From Rhytidiadelphus loreus (lineage: Eukaryota > Streptophyta > Bryopsida > Hypnales > Hylocomiaceae), in assembly GCA_947034895.1 (NCBI GenBank), contig OX344762.1, forward strand, positions 8,685,501 to 8,749,500: DNA of 64,000 nucleotides, read 5' to 3'. Each line of letters opens with the position of its first letter. Positions within the stretch are counted from its first letter, which is position 1. The position numbers were made by a program, and so were the translations under genes. The notes under the pieces are model-generated. The model had not been told where the DNA came from. It saw only the letters and a program-made list of their open reading frames with translations, and did no database searches. Below are positions 36,288 to 49,272 of this stretch, in pieces.

Positions 36288-39200
36288 TCACCTCACTCTG
36301 TGATAGTTTCCTGACGAGTCGTTCAAAACTTTGTAATAAGGGTCCTTCCATATTGGATCCTCTTTGACAGCTGTATTCCATCGTTTCAGAAATTTGACCA
36401 TCTCGCCACGACTCCGTTTCCGAACCTGGTGCACATCAAACAGGCGGCCATGTTAGCAGACCTTAAAGATCTGAGGGTCTTCTTAAATCTACACAACAAT
36501 ATATCAATCTTCAGATAATCGTCAAAATTAAAATTTGAACCAACAGCATGTGCCACTAGGGGGGGAAGCTTAAAATAATTCATTGCAGTATGAAGCATTT
36601 GAGGTATCAAATGATCAACCCATCTCAAAGAGGTAGCTTGAAATTGCGATACAAGTGACAATCTTTCATGTTCATTCTTAATATATAAACATTGGACCAA
36701 ACGAGGAAGATGAAAAAAACATGAATTTGCATCAACCAAGGTGTGGATTTCTCGTTTTCTCAAGTTTGCTGCTTCGACCTGTGAAATCTAAAGTGGCATT
36801 AACAGTTGACTCAGAACGGCAGACGATTATTTCAGATCGACAGAAACCACATCCTCGTCACAGATTTTTATTTTTTTTCATCCTGTTGCTCTGGAGACAG
36901 GACACTGAGCGTCCCGATAACGACACTATGAAGGACAAGACGGTATGTTCTCAATAGGGGGGGAATTCAAACAACAAGAAAATGTGGGATAATGTGGTAC
37001 TCACCTCACTACGTAGATTCTTTCGCTTCTGTGCAAAGAAAAGAAAGACGCAACCAAGCAACGAAGAGTTAGGAAATGCCGAGATATCCGTTCATGAGTC
37101 AACCCCCAAAGGAATAGGGATTCATGATTTTGAAAATGACCAGTTTGATTGTCAACAATATATTTCAGATGGGATCAAATCTTATATCTCCTGAATAAGT
37201 GGGGGGCACTGTATGCGTTGGCCAATCAATAAATAAACTTGGATAAAAGAAAGTCCCCAAATGACCTTCCTAAACTGTTAATTTGAGCTTCTCGGTCCTA
37301 TAGGGTTTAAAAGCAATGACGGAGTTCTGTGCAGGAGATGATCCTACAACTGCTCTTCCTACAACTGCTCTGAAAACCTGCATTTTAACCTTTGCAGCTG
37401 TTTACACATGTGATCTGCAATAGTGTTATCTGTGATAAGCTATTTCATTGTGAGGACTTCACAGGAAATACTGATTACTTGGCTCCAAGTAATTGAGGAT
37501 GATCAAATCTTTTCTTTCAGGAACATCACGAAATAACGGGAATACAATGTTGACGTACCTCAATTACTCGTTTCTCGCCTTTCTGCGCATTCTCCTCTTC
37601 AAGTGTCTGCAATATCAAGGATTTTGATAACATTCGTGTCAGTCTTTTCAAAAAATAAAGCTTACGTCACGGTAACTTCTGATGTCAAGGCTGCTATATA
37701 CCTTAGGAGTACCTCCAAACGTCATAAACAAAGTCCAAAAACTGATATAGAAAAACACAAGATCAGTGGAATGGAATAAGTATCAATGTGACCACACATA
37801 CTTCATTGAAACGAGGACCTCCAAGGGACGGGATGCCTTTATGGAGTACATATTCAGAATCAATAACTCCTACTTTCTCACTGCGGAGGCCCTGGTGACA
37901 AGTAGACAGAGGATCAGTACATGGCCTGATGGAATTTAATAAATTACAAATCCACGTTGCAGAAAAATAGAGATTCTCATGCTTGAATGTAGAACCGTGA
38001 TGTAATTTTGAAGTTATGGAGAAAAAACGAATCGGATTTTGGCACCAAAAGACAAGATTTGACCTACACACCTGAGCACAATAACCAATTTTGAAGTCGA
38101 TACCCCACCCATGAACCAGATCATTCTGTGGACGTAATCACACGTGCAAATTCATCAGAATTCCTTAAAATGAATCTATGAAGCTTATCTACTTTCTTGC
38201 AATAGGAAATGCCGAACTTGGTCCAAAAAAGTCAACTGCCAAAAATCAACCTCAAGTGGATTCCACACTCTGGGAAAGAAAAAAAAATTGTTCCTGAATC
38301 ATGAGGCAAGCGAAGGCCATTCTACTTCATTAGCGAATTATGCGCACCTGAATCATGTGCCAAACGCAACGCCAAGCGGCCCTTGAGAAAACCGGAGCCA
38401 TCACCTCAACATACCTGCATTCAACCCTCTCTGATATCAATTACATATGCTCCTAACATACTGTTAAGTGCAGTACTAATAGGGCACTGGCGGTGGAAAG
38501 GAGGATCAAAAAGCGGAAAAAAAATCTCTGCCTTACATAGTCTTCACCAAATCCTAGGCAGTAGAAGAGTTCAAAATGAACACCCTCTCCAGAAACTGGT
38601 CAAGAAGGAAGTGCTCACCCTGTGCATGGAGGACCATTGCTTTCCGCTGTGCAAACCAATCCTCCGCGCTTTCTAAAGATTTTCCTGAGTCACGCAGACA
38701 AAAAACTTCCATAAGCAAGGTCCAAGAAGCCAAATTGTATTGTGTGTTTTATTGACAGTTTTGAGTAGGTCATTTAGGTCTTCCTTTTGTCCAATTTAAT
38801 TAATTTTTTGATCAATACATGCAATGTTCTTCACCGTCTTAGGTGACGTAAAATTTGGCCCAATGCGAGTCGTGTTTTTCACAATATGATCAATCGAATT
38901 GGTTATTTCAGAACCATGAATTGTAGACCTTTAGGGGTTGAGCAGGAAGACTTCGTACTTGTGAGCTCTTTTCTTTGCTTGTCGTCGAGTAAGTGCATGG
39001 TGAATGTCTAGAGAAGCAGAATCCAGAGCAGGCTGAGAAATCTCAAGTCCTTCTGCTTCCATAATCTCTAGATACCTGGAACATATACATTGATGTTACC
39101 AATCGTAAAGCTGAAGAAAGGAAACTACACGCTGTTCTTTGAGGGCTTCCTGTATAAATCCCAGAATAAAGAAGAGAAGTAGTCTCACTTGTCAGAATGA

Positions 39201-41241
39201 AAATTCTGTACTCCCAAATCTTCATCCCAAAGGAAGACGTAGTTGTATTGTGCAATAATATCTGGGTGCATAAAACGCTTTGCAAACCACCTGGTGTATT
39301 GCCAGAACACTGAGAGTGTGAAGAGCTTCCACCAATGAAAGCACGAGAGATCCATGCTCAAATAGAATAATTGAACACAAAATGTAAAAGTGCAGACAAC
39401 TGGATGAACAGGACAATATCTAAACTTGAACTTGATTGAAGGTGACATGCTATGGGAACTTAAACTACAGAGAGTGGGCATTGGCTGAAATGGAGAAAAA
39501 CGAGGCAATGCATGGAGAAGGATCTGGATAGAAGCATGTACCATTTAGTTTGATGCAATCCGACAATATGAATAGATTGACTGCTCCAAGGTAGATCATG
39601 CCACTGATCGACTACCCCATCATAGTGGAATAGCATGATTGTGAAGTTGCTCAACGGAAACTAAGCCCAAAACAGTGAATTGGGTCAGGCTAGTGAATAT
39701 TAGATTACAATCCAATGTCCAGATGCAAAACTACAGAGTGTCAAATCCAAAAGGGAACAGGAATACCACGACGGAAGAATGAAAAGAGAAACAATAACAA
39801 ACCTTTTGGACAATGTCGTCAACAATTTTCTTCTGCTTGACACCCACTGCCAAAGCGAGCAGATTCTTGGTCATTACTTCCTCAATCTGAAAAAAATTCT
39901 CAATCTAAGTGTGACTGTTTCATACTTGACCAATCCTTCCCGTCCAAAATCTCTAACCATCCAGCATTTTCATGGTTTTAAAATGACCAACTTGATTGAT
40001 CATGCTGTGAAAATTGCAATTCAGACGGGGCCAAATTTAATATCACCAGACTCACTGAAGATCATTGCATGAGTTGGTCAGATATCAAATAAAATTGAAC
40101 TCAACAAAGCCCTTTTATGACCTGCTCATAGATGCTAAAATAACTGCTTACGACAGTTTAGGTCTCTTCAATTCTTTAGGGCTACTCACTGCTCGAAGAG
40201 TAGGAAATCAATCCAACAAAAAATGCACCTTGCACACAACTTCATAAAATCTGCTGCTGTAAACTATATTTAAACGAAACGCAAGCTTTCTGCTAAACCA
40301 CAGCGTGGCTTGTGTCGACCTTTTTCTCTTCTTCTAATCCAAGAGAGCGAAACTGCAGGTCACTTGTCTCCACAACGATTCCCCTTGGCAGGCTTTCGGC
40401 ACCACCTCTGCTACAGTGCGTCTTCGTAAGTTCATTCTCCTGAGCAAGGAAAACCAAACAATCAGAATAATACAAATATATTTTCTACTCCCAAGGTTTG
40501 AAATGCTCATACTAATGAACCAATGCATTGCAGAGTGAAGTAGTAGTGCGATTTTAAAACCACTTCCTGAAAGCAAATAGGGCAACTTACATTTTCTTGT
40601 TGAAATCCTGATAATCTGCTGAGAAACAGGCTCTGCAACGACAACAATAAGTCATTTGAGACCGCTGGGCATGTTGACCCAAAAGATTAATAGCCTTTCT
40701 CAAATGTGGCCTCGTGGAGTAATTTTCAGGACTTGAGAATGTGTCAGAGGCATAATAGTCGAAAGGAAAGCTAAAGGAAAGGAATGAACTGAAAGCATGT
40801 CATTGGTCTATTAGACGAAGTGACTGCCACACTAGAGGACAGCAAGATGGAGTCCCCTTGCTTCAGGCATCCATATGGCCCATGAAAAATGACATAGCTA
40901 GAAAGACGCAAGTGTTCTACCACAAACTATTGCTTGGAGGTTCATGAAATGTGAAAGGAAGAACTTTAATTTATAGTTCATGCCATGTGGACTGGGTCCG
41001 GCGAAAATAGTGGTGTTATGCCCTAAAGTCTGTTCTGCCCTAATACTCATGCTTTGGAGAAACATAGGTAGGAGAGTATAAACATAGAGAAGCATACCTT
41101 GAAACTTTTCTCATTGGCTACCATACTGCTGAAAACAAGTGTAATTCCGATCAAGAGTGCTGTCAAGTAGAACAGTCTGGTCTGCCTTAAGATTTTCGTC
41201 AGCCGGCTGCTCATGGTAGCATTCTTGCCTGACAGCTGCAT
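36288..41241 (-). CDS. DUF707 family protein, type II membrane protein, 14 coding exons
   Basis: Read 5' to 3' on the minus strand: 41241-41098, 40632-40591, 40439-40320, 39886-39803, 39660-39542, 39290-39189, 39075-38959, 38684-38619, 38414-38348, 38125-38072, 37891-37802, 37606-37559, 37028-37005, 36425-36288 (TGA). All junctions keep frame with GT-AG and total 404 residues. Residues 23-43 (LFYLTALLIGITLVFSSMV) are a signal anchor. Family landmarks follow: PRGIVVETSDLQFRSL, LLALAVGVKQKKIVDDIV, FTIMLFHYDGVVDQWHD, TKWWFAKRFMHPDI, FLWDEDLGV (residues 189-197), EGLEISQPALD, GPPCTG, VFSRAAWRCVWHMIQ, HGWGIDFKIGYCAQ and a C-terminal VRKRS..FLKRW. The activity of DUF707 is not established; the signal anchor and the DED motif suggest a Golgi glycosyltransferase-like protein (inference). 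A later start, ATG at 41214 (MSSRLTK), would remove nine residues. An extra exon near 37690-37735 is possible but breaks frame in my readings. Confidence 0.9.
38806..38940 (-). repeat. Dispersed repeat R, copy in DUF707 intron 7
   Basis: CATGCAATGTTCTTCACC, GACGTAAAATTTGGCCCAATG and TTTTTCACAATATGATCAAT match the phototropin-intron copy in order. Ends with CTTTAGGGGTTGAGC close to exon 7. Confidence 0.65.
39955..40075 (+). repeat. Dispersed repeat R, copy in DUF707 intron 3
   Basis: Lies in reverse orientation to the copy at 38806-38940: GATTGATCATGCTGTGAAAA, GGGGCCAAATTTAATATCACC and GAAGATCATTGCATG. Two inverted copies in one gene could let the pre-mRNA fold back. Confidence 0.65.
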
Positions 41242-44200
41242 GACCACAAGCACCCAAACGCGTCAACGGAAGCGTCAAGTCGTGATTATAGAATCCCAAA
41301 AGGAGACCTTGTATTTGATTCATGATTTAAGTGTCACGGCTAAAGATTTAATGGCCAGAACAAGGCGAAACCAACTAGTGTAATTGGCTAAGCAAATGAA
41401 ATTACTAATATATAAATACTATTTAAAGTTTTATCTGTTGCCAAAGTAGAAATATCAACGTCTGGACAAATTCTTCATCCAGCAGATTTAAGCAACGCAC
41501 GTGTTCATTGCTGTCCACCAAAGAAAAGACTGCTAACAAAAGTGGACACACTACAAAAATGAGTGTCACAGTGAGAAACTTAAATCATCAATTCAAAATT
41601 AGAACTAACCAAGTGATATGCAAATGGTCATTCACTAACTTTCAGACCCAATCTTCATTGCTCAAGCTAAATATTCGTTGAAACGTCCCCATTATATATA
41701 CAAACATGGCAAGGACGCTACTATTGATCATTTCCAAGCTGTAACAGAACCTGCAATGCTATAGTAAAAAAGAAATAGGAAAAATTCTCAAGGAAAGTAA
41801 TGCTGTGACGACTACCCCCCAGTACAACTTCGATCTGGGACCATCTGTGATTAACCAATGGCCAAAATGAAGTGGCAGGGAAGATCAGAAACAGGTAGTA
41901 TGAACGATTCCAGAGGGTACAAGAGTGTCAAGAAGGTGAAATGCTCACCGAGTCTGTGTAAGGACAAACCATAGGCGCGTGCTTCAGCCATGTCCGAATC
42001 CCTAACATTGTTCAAGCTTTGAGATTTCCAACCGTCTTGCAACCAAACCACACTCTTCAATTGCTCATATCCACTTCACGAATTCCCAGTTTCAGGTAAA
42101 CCGCAAGGGCTAGAGCTTCCCCTTAACCCCGGTCTTCTTGAAATAGGTCAACCAAGGACCAAGAAATACACCCTTCTTCCCTGTCCTGATTCAGCTGGGG
42201 GCTCCAATGTTCCACTCCGCTACTTCGTTTTCGGATGGTTACCTCCACAATGGTCCTCAACCCCTAAATTTCACCCTTAACCTCCTCACGCTGCAAGTCT
42301 CACAACAAATGAAACAGTAAATAAGTAACCGCCGTAGCAGAGACACCATGTAGTGAACTACTAAGGGAAGCTCAAACCCACAGTCGCTCAAATCCACGCT
42401 ACTGCATTCTGCACTTCCAAAACTGTTTCAAACCCCCAATGTAGATCCCCCCCCCCCACTTACACTGTCGGTTTCTCAATGGGGTTTCAAAAAAGGGTTG
42501 CACTTATGACTCGACATGTAAATACAGTATATTGCGTTTAAACAGAGTTGGAACTAAAAGGAAACCACACGGCATTGAGCTCGCTTGCCACCAAAGTCGA
42601 CTACTGTTTGACTGTTAACCTCCCTCCCTGCAACAACCCACTGAAAGCCACAACGAAACATCACTCCAAGGACAGCAATATTAATTCGTCAGAGCTTCAC
42701 TGTGACTTCAACTCCACGTCACTGCCTCACCATGACTCACGCGGCCGTCACCGTCACCCCAGCTTCAGCAATGATACCAGGTTGCCTGTGACCCTGATGA
42801 GGACATGAATGCGGCTGCGGCTCCTGCTGCTGCAACAACGCCAACACCTTTGTAACTGATTGCAACTGCTGATCAACGCCACCTGGAACTCTGGGAGGCA
42901 GACGGGGTACACGAATTGGCAGGCAGACTCCTGAGCTTGCTTATGCACCTGACAATCCCTGCCTCTGACCACCAGCTAAACCTTCCTCATGTAACGGATA
43001 CATCGTGAGCTTGCTTGCCTTGTCACAGCAATGTATCCAATTCCCAGCATCCCGGCAATCCCGATCTCCTGCTAAGGAGACACGGCTGGATCCCTGCTGT
43101 GTAAGTTTATGCGGGTTGAAGAAGTGCTTGCCAAGCACAGTGTGCTTGTGAATAATAAGTTCAGCCTACTTCGAGCGCATGCACCGAGGGCGACTCCTGC
43201 GATCCGCTCCAGGCACGACGGCGCGACTGGAAAAGAGGGTCAAGGTGTGTCACTTTCAGTTAATTAGTGGTCTATCATCCTGAGTCTCCCACTCTCCCTT
43301 GCCCTTGCCCTTGCCCTTGCCCTTGCCCTTGGGGCATCTTACAGCACTCCTGGCTTGGGCTTGGTTGCACTCTTCCTGTGCAATGAATGAAACGTTCTCT
43401 TGATTTGAAAAAACAGAAGGGCGGAGAGGGTCAAGTGGACTGCCTGGCAGAGGCTACAGTGCCGGGAAGGACCGTCGAGGAAGGTAACTTTTACGTCGTG
43501 GGAAACAGCCAGTCTGCGTGTGTGTGAGTGTTCCTGTGGCTGCGGACGGAATGGGGCTAAATTAAGTTACAATAGATTGCACTGTTGTGCTGGAGCTCGT
43601 CATTTCAGGAGCTCGTCATTTCAGGAGGGCTGTCAGTCAGTCAGTCATAACTGCTCTGTCTGTCTCGCCTTCAGCATGCTGGCGCTGGCCGGGAATGCGC
43701 CATGTCTCCCTATCAGCGTGGATTCTTGGATTTTTACATTGCTCATGCCTCATGGAAGGACTAAGAAAGGCTCATTGGAAGGGGAAGGGTGTGTGGAAGC
43801 GATAAGGTATAACCTAGACAAGCCGAGTACCATTGCAAACTAGCAATCTCAGTATCTTCGGGTCAACTCCAAGAGGGGGAAATGCTTTTTTAGAGGTGTT
43901 TACATGTTTCACAAATCAAACCCAAGTGGAATTATAATTTTTCAATTAAAATTGTATTTTCTACGAATTATTGAAGTGGTCTACTCCAAAATTATCAAAC
44001 CATTCAAGGATAACTTCCTATAAACAACCTATAACCACTCTCCCACGTATCCAATGGTACTTAAGTGTTAATCATGAAACTTAAGTAGGCAAATGATCCT
44101 ATCTCCAACATGCATCCTCCAAAAATTTGTCAAAATGAAATGTTTTCATTGGTCCCAAATCTAATGTATCCAAAACCTCTATCTAAATCTCTATTACCAC

Positions 44201-44366
44201 CCTTTTGCAAGTGTAAAATGTGCCAATTGTAAGGTTGCCACTTCCACAAAATGGGACAGTTTACGTTCCCCATTATGTTAGTGGTGTACATTTCAGAACT
44301 TGAATGTACTCCACCATTACAATGGACTTGCTTCCATTTTCATTGTCTGTAATGGGGTAGTTTACC
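41242..44366. other. Upstream region of the DUF707 gene and intergenic DNA
   Basis: The first ~1 kb probably holds promoter, 5' UTR and a leader intron for the DUF707 gene (a CTGTCAG acceptor-like site lies between the two candidate start codons). A C-homopolymer of about 13 bases lies near 42446. The 42540-43140 stretch is GC-richer with short frames on both strands, none recognised. A CTTGCC hexamer run is at 43296-43332 within a dispersed repeat, and a short GAGCTCGTCATTTCAG duplication at about 43590-43622. Confidence 0.5.
43262..43408 (+). repeat. Dispersed repeat, copy 2, with CTTGCC microsatellite
   Basis: Second copy of the repeat at 7567-7690. It contains about six TTGCCC units (43296-43332) where the first copy has only one, so the hexamer has expanded in this copy. 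Confidence 0.6.
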
Positions 44367-44370
44367 TTAA

Positions 44371-45107
44371 CCCCTAAAGGACGGACCTATAACCACTGAT
44401 TTTAGGCCTCATTGCCCATCTCTCAATTTGTTGCCATTTTTGAACTAGATATACATGAAAAAATTTATATTTATTTTTCAGAGATGAAATTACATGTTTT
44501 CTTTACTTCACAAAAAATTTAGATTTTTTTGAGGAAAATTGATTTTTTTGATAATTTCTGAAGAAAAAGTGAAGAAAAATCATATCAAATAGAAAATTAT
44601 TTCAAAAAATCTGAAAATTTCACCATGGGTGTACATTATAGTGACAAACATCATGGTGGAAATTCAAATCCCATATCATTCTATAATTAGAATGCAATAG
44701 GCATTGAAAATACATTCAAAGTTCAAATTGCAATAAAATATTCAATATTACGAATTTTTTCAAAATGCCAATTGGAGTAGAAACAAGAATACATGACCTT
44801 CATTTCAATAGTTGGGCTATAATTCAAAAACTATCATTTTTTTGGAGAAATTTTAGATGTAAAGCAAGGAGCAACAACTTCTCAAAATACATTGAAAATA
44901 GCATATTTTGTGGTCCATTTTTTTTACTAACTTTTGATTCACGTGAATACAAACACTAACAAAATTACAAACTCATTGAGGTACTCTTCATAATCCTCTG
45001 TGAAAGGTCAAGAAGCAAAAAATGGATGAAAAAATGCTTCCAGTCTCCCTGCTCACCATTGCACAGTCATCCAAACGCCAGGAAATGGCGTTCCCGGCGT
45101 TCTTAGG
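44371..45107. mobile_element. Possible degenerate piggyBac-type element
   Basis: Left end CCCCTAAAGGACGG follows TTAA (44367-44370). A candidate right end, TTCTTAGG then TTAA (45108-45111), is a poor inverted match. The interior is AT-rich and non-coding and shares no obvious long words with the other family copies. The left end is convincing, the right end only tentative. Confidence 0.4.
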
Positions 45108-45111
45108 TTAA

Positions 45112-47459
45112 ATAGAGCTACACGCTGTTCAAAGTGGCCACCAACTCCACCTTTACACTAGCTTGTCCTTGTCACGTGAAGTCGCTAACCACTAAGGGTC
45201 CTTCAAAACTAAGGGTCCACTTTGAGGAGCGGTCCATTTGAGGAGCGGTCCATTTTAGGTCTAGTTAACTATTTTGAATTATTGAACTTACTGTACTAGA
45301 CAGACGGTGATTGATCTTCGTCAGGCTTCAGGAGTAATTGCTGTCAGTGTACGGACCTGTTCATATGCTGACCAAGGAGTAAATAAATGATTATGTGTGA
45401 AAATTATTTCCAGACCCAACTAAAGGTGTTCGTTTTATAGTAACTGTAAACTTATTATTGAATTCTGGAGTAATAAGTACCCAAGTTCTACGGAGAAATA
45501 CCAAAAATCATTTGTATGGAAAATGATAAAAAAAAAACAAAAAAAAACTCAGTGGCTTTTCTTAATTTGACACACTCAATGCAATGCGAACTGAATTGAA
45601 AAGTAAAGGTCTGTTTTTCCTTTTTAATGCAATGGTTCGTTCCATTTGTTCATAAAAAAAAGGGAAGGTCTGTTGGATGGTGTATTATTGTTTTCATGCC
45701 CAAGTTTGGATGCATCGAGGCATTGTCTAAGTGTTTGACTTTTGACAAAAAGCAACAAATGGTCACAAACTCAGTCATTTGCAAAAAACAAACTTGGGAG
45801 TGGGGACCGAATACATTGTAGGATTTGTAACATATATTTAGGTGTTCAAAGTTGACTGTCTTTTTTAGTACATTGGTTAGTTTGGGCTCAAAGTTGCCAA
45901 GGTAGGAGTAATAGTTCAATTTGGATAAAGACTACGTACAATTATAAGTTGTTGTCATCCCCAAAATTAAAAAGTTGACCGTGAATTTAAATGCAGTTTG
46001 GAAAAGAAACTAAGCATGTGCCCAAAGCAGAGTTTCAAATCAAAACATCTCACAACTTTTCAAATACACATAAAGGTACATCCACCAAGGTGAGAAAGAT
46101 AAAACTCAAAAGATTAAAATATTATAATCAAATGAAATGTTTGAATTAAGGGGGGGGGTCTTCACCATAATCTAAAGTGTCACTTGATACAATGGATGGG
46201 TCATATCTTACCCCCCTATTTGAACTAATGATCTCACGAGGGATAGAACTCAAGGAACCTCGATTGATTTCATGATTTGGAGTTTTTGCATGTTTTCTTA
46301 GAATGGATATCAATCATAATGGTCTACATTTCAAACTTTATTTCACATCATTCCAATAAATATTGTAAGAGTTACAAGTTTTTTTTTTTTTTTTAATTTG
46401 ATGTCAAAATATGAAGCTAAAAATATATATAAAAGAAAATTAATTAAAAAAAATTTATTCTACAAGTTGACAACTGTTTTAAAACATTCGAACTATTCAA
46501 TTCCAAATAACAAGACAAAAATTACAAAGAATTTTATTTTGTTGATAACGAAGGCTCAAAAAATATATAAAGTTGTTTCTTGTAGTCAATTTTCAAAATA
46601 TCCAAATAAAAAATAAAAAAGGATGTTTATTGTTTACTAGATCATTCTTACCATTTAGATTGACAATTCTTAATTTCTTGTCGAAGTTATTAGTAGTGCC
46701 CATTGTAGGCCGTTTGTTTCAAAGGGAAAAAAAGAAAAAAGAAAATGTTATTAGTAGTGTAGGTTTTTCTTTCATCCAAAAACACCTTCCACATTATAAG
46801 ATGAATACATATGTTTTTTTGTAAATTTTTTTCCATGCATTCTCAAACCATTTTCCAAGATGTTGACAAAAAATCACAAGTTACAAGACATACATTTTTT
46901 TTCCTAGAAATTTTAAAAAGACAAAGTTCACCTTTGGGAACAACTAGAAAACCATACCTTTGAAACTAGCAATGGATGGAAATTTTTTAAGTGAATTTTT
47001 TTGGAAGGATATATTTTAATATGCAAACTAAAAGATCCTATGGTTGAGTTTATTAGAAAACAAATATAGATGAAGATTTTAGCCTGGCTTAGAATATAAG
47101 TATTTTGTACTAGTTTGGGACTTTTCTAAACATTGCAATAAATTAGGGATTAAACACTCGTTGAAGACTTTTATTTGCACCTTTAGGATTATAATCTTCA
47201 AAATAATTAAACTTTAGAAGGAAAGAAATAGAGGTATTTAAATCCTTTGAAGAATGTAGGGAATATATGTTCTTTACATGCTCTATGAAGATTATATCTC
47301 TCTTTTTTGTGTGAAGAAGCTTTCAATTGTGCAAGGAATATTTATCTTCACACAAATTGTATTTTAAATTCCTCTGAAATCCACGACTAGTATATTTTTG
47401 GTCCAAATATTGCATTTGGAGTAGTGATGACTATGGGTTTACGTACCTTGACCCCTAAC
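45112..47459. other. Unassigned AT-rich intergenic DNA
   Basis: No gene seen. Contains A-rich runs (45529-45547), a GAGGAGCGGTCCATTTT duplication near 45225-45256, a G-run near 46151 and a T-run near 46380. Open frames are short and in low-complexity sequence. Confidence 0.5.
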
Positions 47460-47463
47460 TTGA

Positions 47464-48877
47464 CCCCTAAGCGTCAGAGACTATGTTTTCACCAAAAACG
47501 CTCCAAAAATACCTTTGCATTTATGAGCACCAAATTTTAGATAAAAAACATTTTTGAACACATGTAACTGTAGGATCTCGTAGTAAAATAGTTCAAAAAG
47601 ATGTGGAAAAAATTTCAGAATTTTTACACCGTGTAGATTCAAAGATATTATTGTTTGAAGTGACAAAAATTCTTTTTTTGGCCCTGTGAAAACACGGGCA
47701 GTTGCACTTCACAAGGTCACATTTGTATGAAAAAATATCCAAAATGGTGGTTACTCTTTGGATTCATTCCTCAAGTCAAGTTGGGTACATGCTTGAAAAT
47801 TTTAGATCATTTGGAATTGTACAACATATAGGAAAAAAGTAGTAAGTACAAATTATCAATGCAGTTATTCCATCTTCTAAGCTCATTGTCATTGTCATTG
47901 TGTCACAAAATTTGTACTTACAATTTAAAATGTCACAATGAGCTTTAAAAAAAATTAATTTTTAAATGTTTAAATTTTCATACCCTCCCCCCGTCCTCTT
48001 GTAATTTTCAGAAAGCAAAGTAGTTGACAAACAATATGGGACAAACAACATTCCATATCTTGTACCCATATCCATATCCCGTACTTGTATTTGTATTCAT
48101 ATCCAATATTGTGCCATATCTGTATATGATATCCATATCCAATATTCATTTTTGTATCCGTATCCGAATTGATATTTGGATGGCTCAAATTAAATCTCAC
48201 AAAATCAATGGCGATTTCGAAGGTATGCATTTTTTAAAAACAACAATCAACGGCCTTTAAATTTTTTGAGAGAGGGGAGGGGCAACTAATACCCTTGGCA
48301 ACCTCTTTTGGATACATTGTAAGTAGAAAGAAGTACAAAGTGATTCAAAATACTAAATTGTTAAGTGTTTAACTATAAAATTGAAAAATTCCAATCCCAA
48401 TGGTGATAATGTAGTAATAAACAATATACACCTAATGTTTTTATTTTTTTCCAAAAATATTCAAAATTGAGTTAAATAAAGGACTTCCAAGTTTATTTTA
48501 GAGTAGAGATTCCATAACTACCCACAAACTAACCCAAACTAAAATTCCTCATAACTTTCATCTCATTAATCAAAATGGAATGATTCAAAGCTTACCACAT
48601 ATATATAAATTTAGAAAATCAATTTCAATTTTTTTTTAAAGTGATTTTTAAAGAAGTTTTTTTTTGCCCGGGATGCTCGGTGAACATTGAAAATTACATA
48701 TCATGCAATAACTTTTGAACCATGTAGTCAAAAGTTATGAAAATTGTTGTGCCTTAAAGCTACTCCTCGGGCACACATTGTGTGAAATTTTCAAAGAAAC
48801 AAAATAAAACTTTTGTCTGTAGTGAGCTACCCGAAATCGCCATGTTGCCAAAAAAATGTTGTTTGGACGTTTAGGGG
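47464..48877. mobile_element. Non-autonomous piggyBac-type element, copy 3 (about 1.41 kb)
   Basis: Left end CCCCTAAGCGTCAGAG follows TTGA (47460-47463); the right end read on the minus strand is CCCCTAAACGTCC, followed by TTAA (48878-48881). It aligns to copy 2 from its left end through TAGGATCT, GATGTGGAAAAAATTTCA and GATTCAAAGATATTA, and near its right end through CTACCCGAAATC. The CCCCTAAGCGTC tip is the closest of all copies to the tip of the 7.2-kb transposon. A degenerate ATATCCATATCC tract sits at 48045-48165. No coding capacity. Confidence 0.75.
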
Positions 48878-48881
48878 TTAA

Positions 48882-49272
48882 TTCCAAATAGGAATTAAAA
48901 AATTATTTTTCCATTTTGATTTTTTTTCATCCTCTTGAACACATTAGAAATAATTTTAAAATCCAATTATAAAATTTGGACAGGGTATTGATAAGGAGAT
49001 TTGATGATAAAGAGACTTTAAAAGTATCACTTTTATGGAGGGCACATGTAGAAAAGTGAGAGCATCTGCAATGGAATCATTGTTAGATACAATGACGACA
49101 TTGTATTAGTGGGACCTTCTAAGTGGATTTTAAGAACTAGCTCAATAGGACCATTACCTCCCTTTGCACATTTTCAACCTGTATTTGGTACGAGACCAAT
49201 ACTTGGGCACAATCTAGAGAGCTCTTCAAGCAAAGATTCTTTGATAATACAAATTTTGAACTACTAGGAGCA
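48882..49272. other. Unassigned intergenic DNA
   Basis: AT-rich spacer between two transposons; nothing recognised. Confidence 0.5.

Noticed and set aside
37670..37735. Extra DUF707 exon with GTAAGC donor after TACCGTGAC
   Set aside because: Every acceptor I tried breaks the reading frame, whereas joining 37802 directly to 37606 keeps it.
48045..48165. ATATCCATATCC tract as a regular microsatellite or CRISPR-like array
   Set aside because: Units are irregular, with no conserved repeat-spacer structure.
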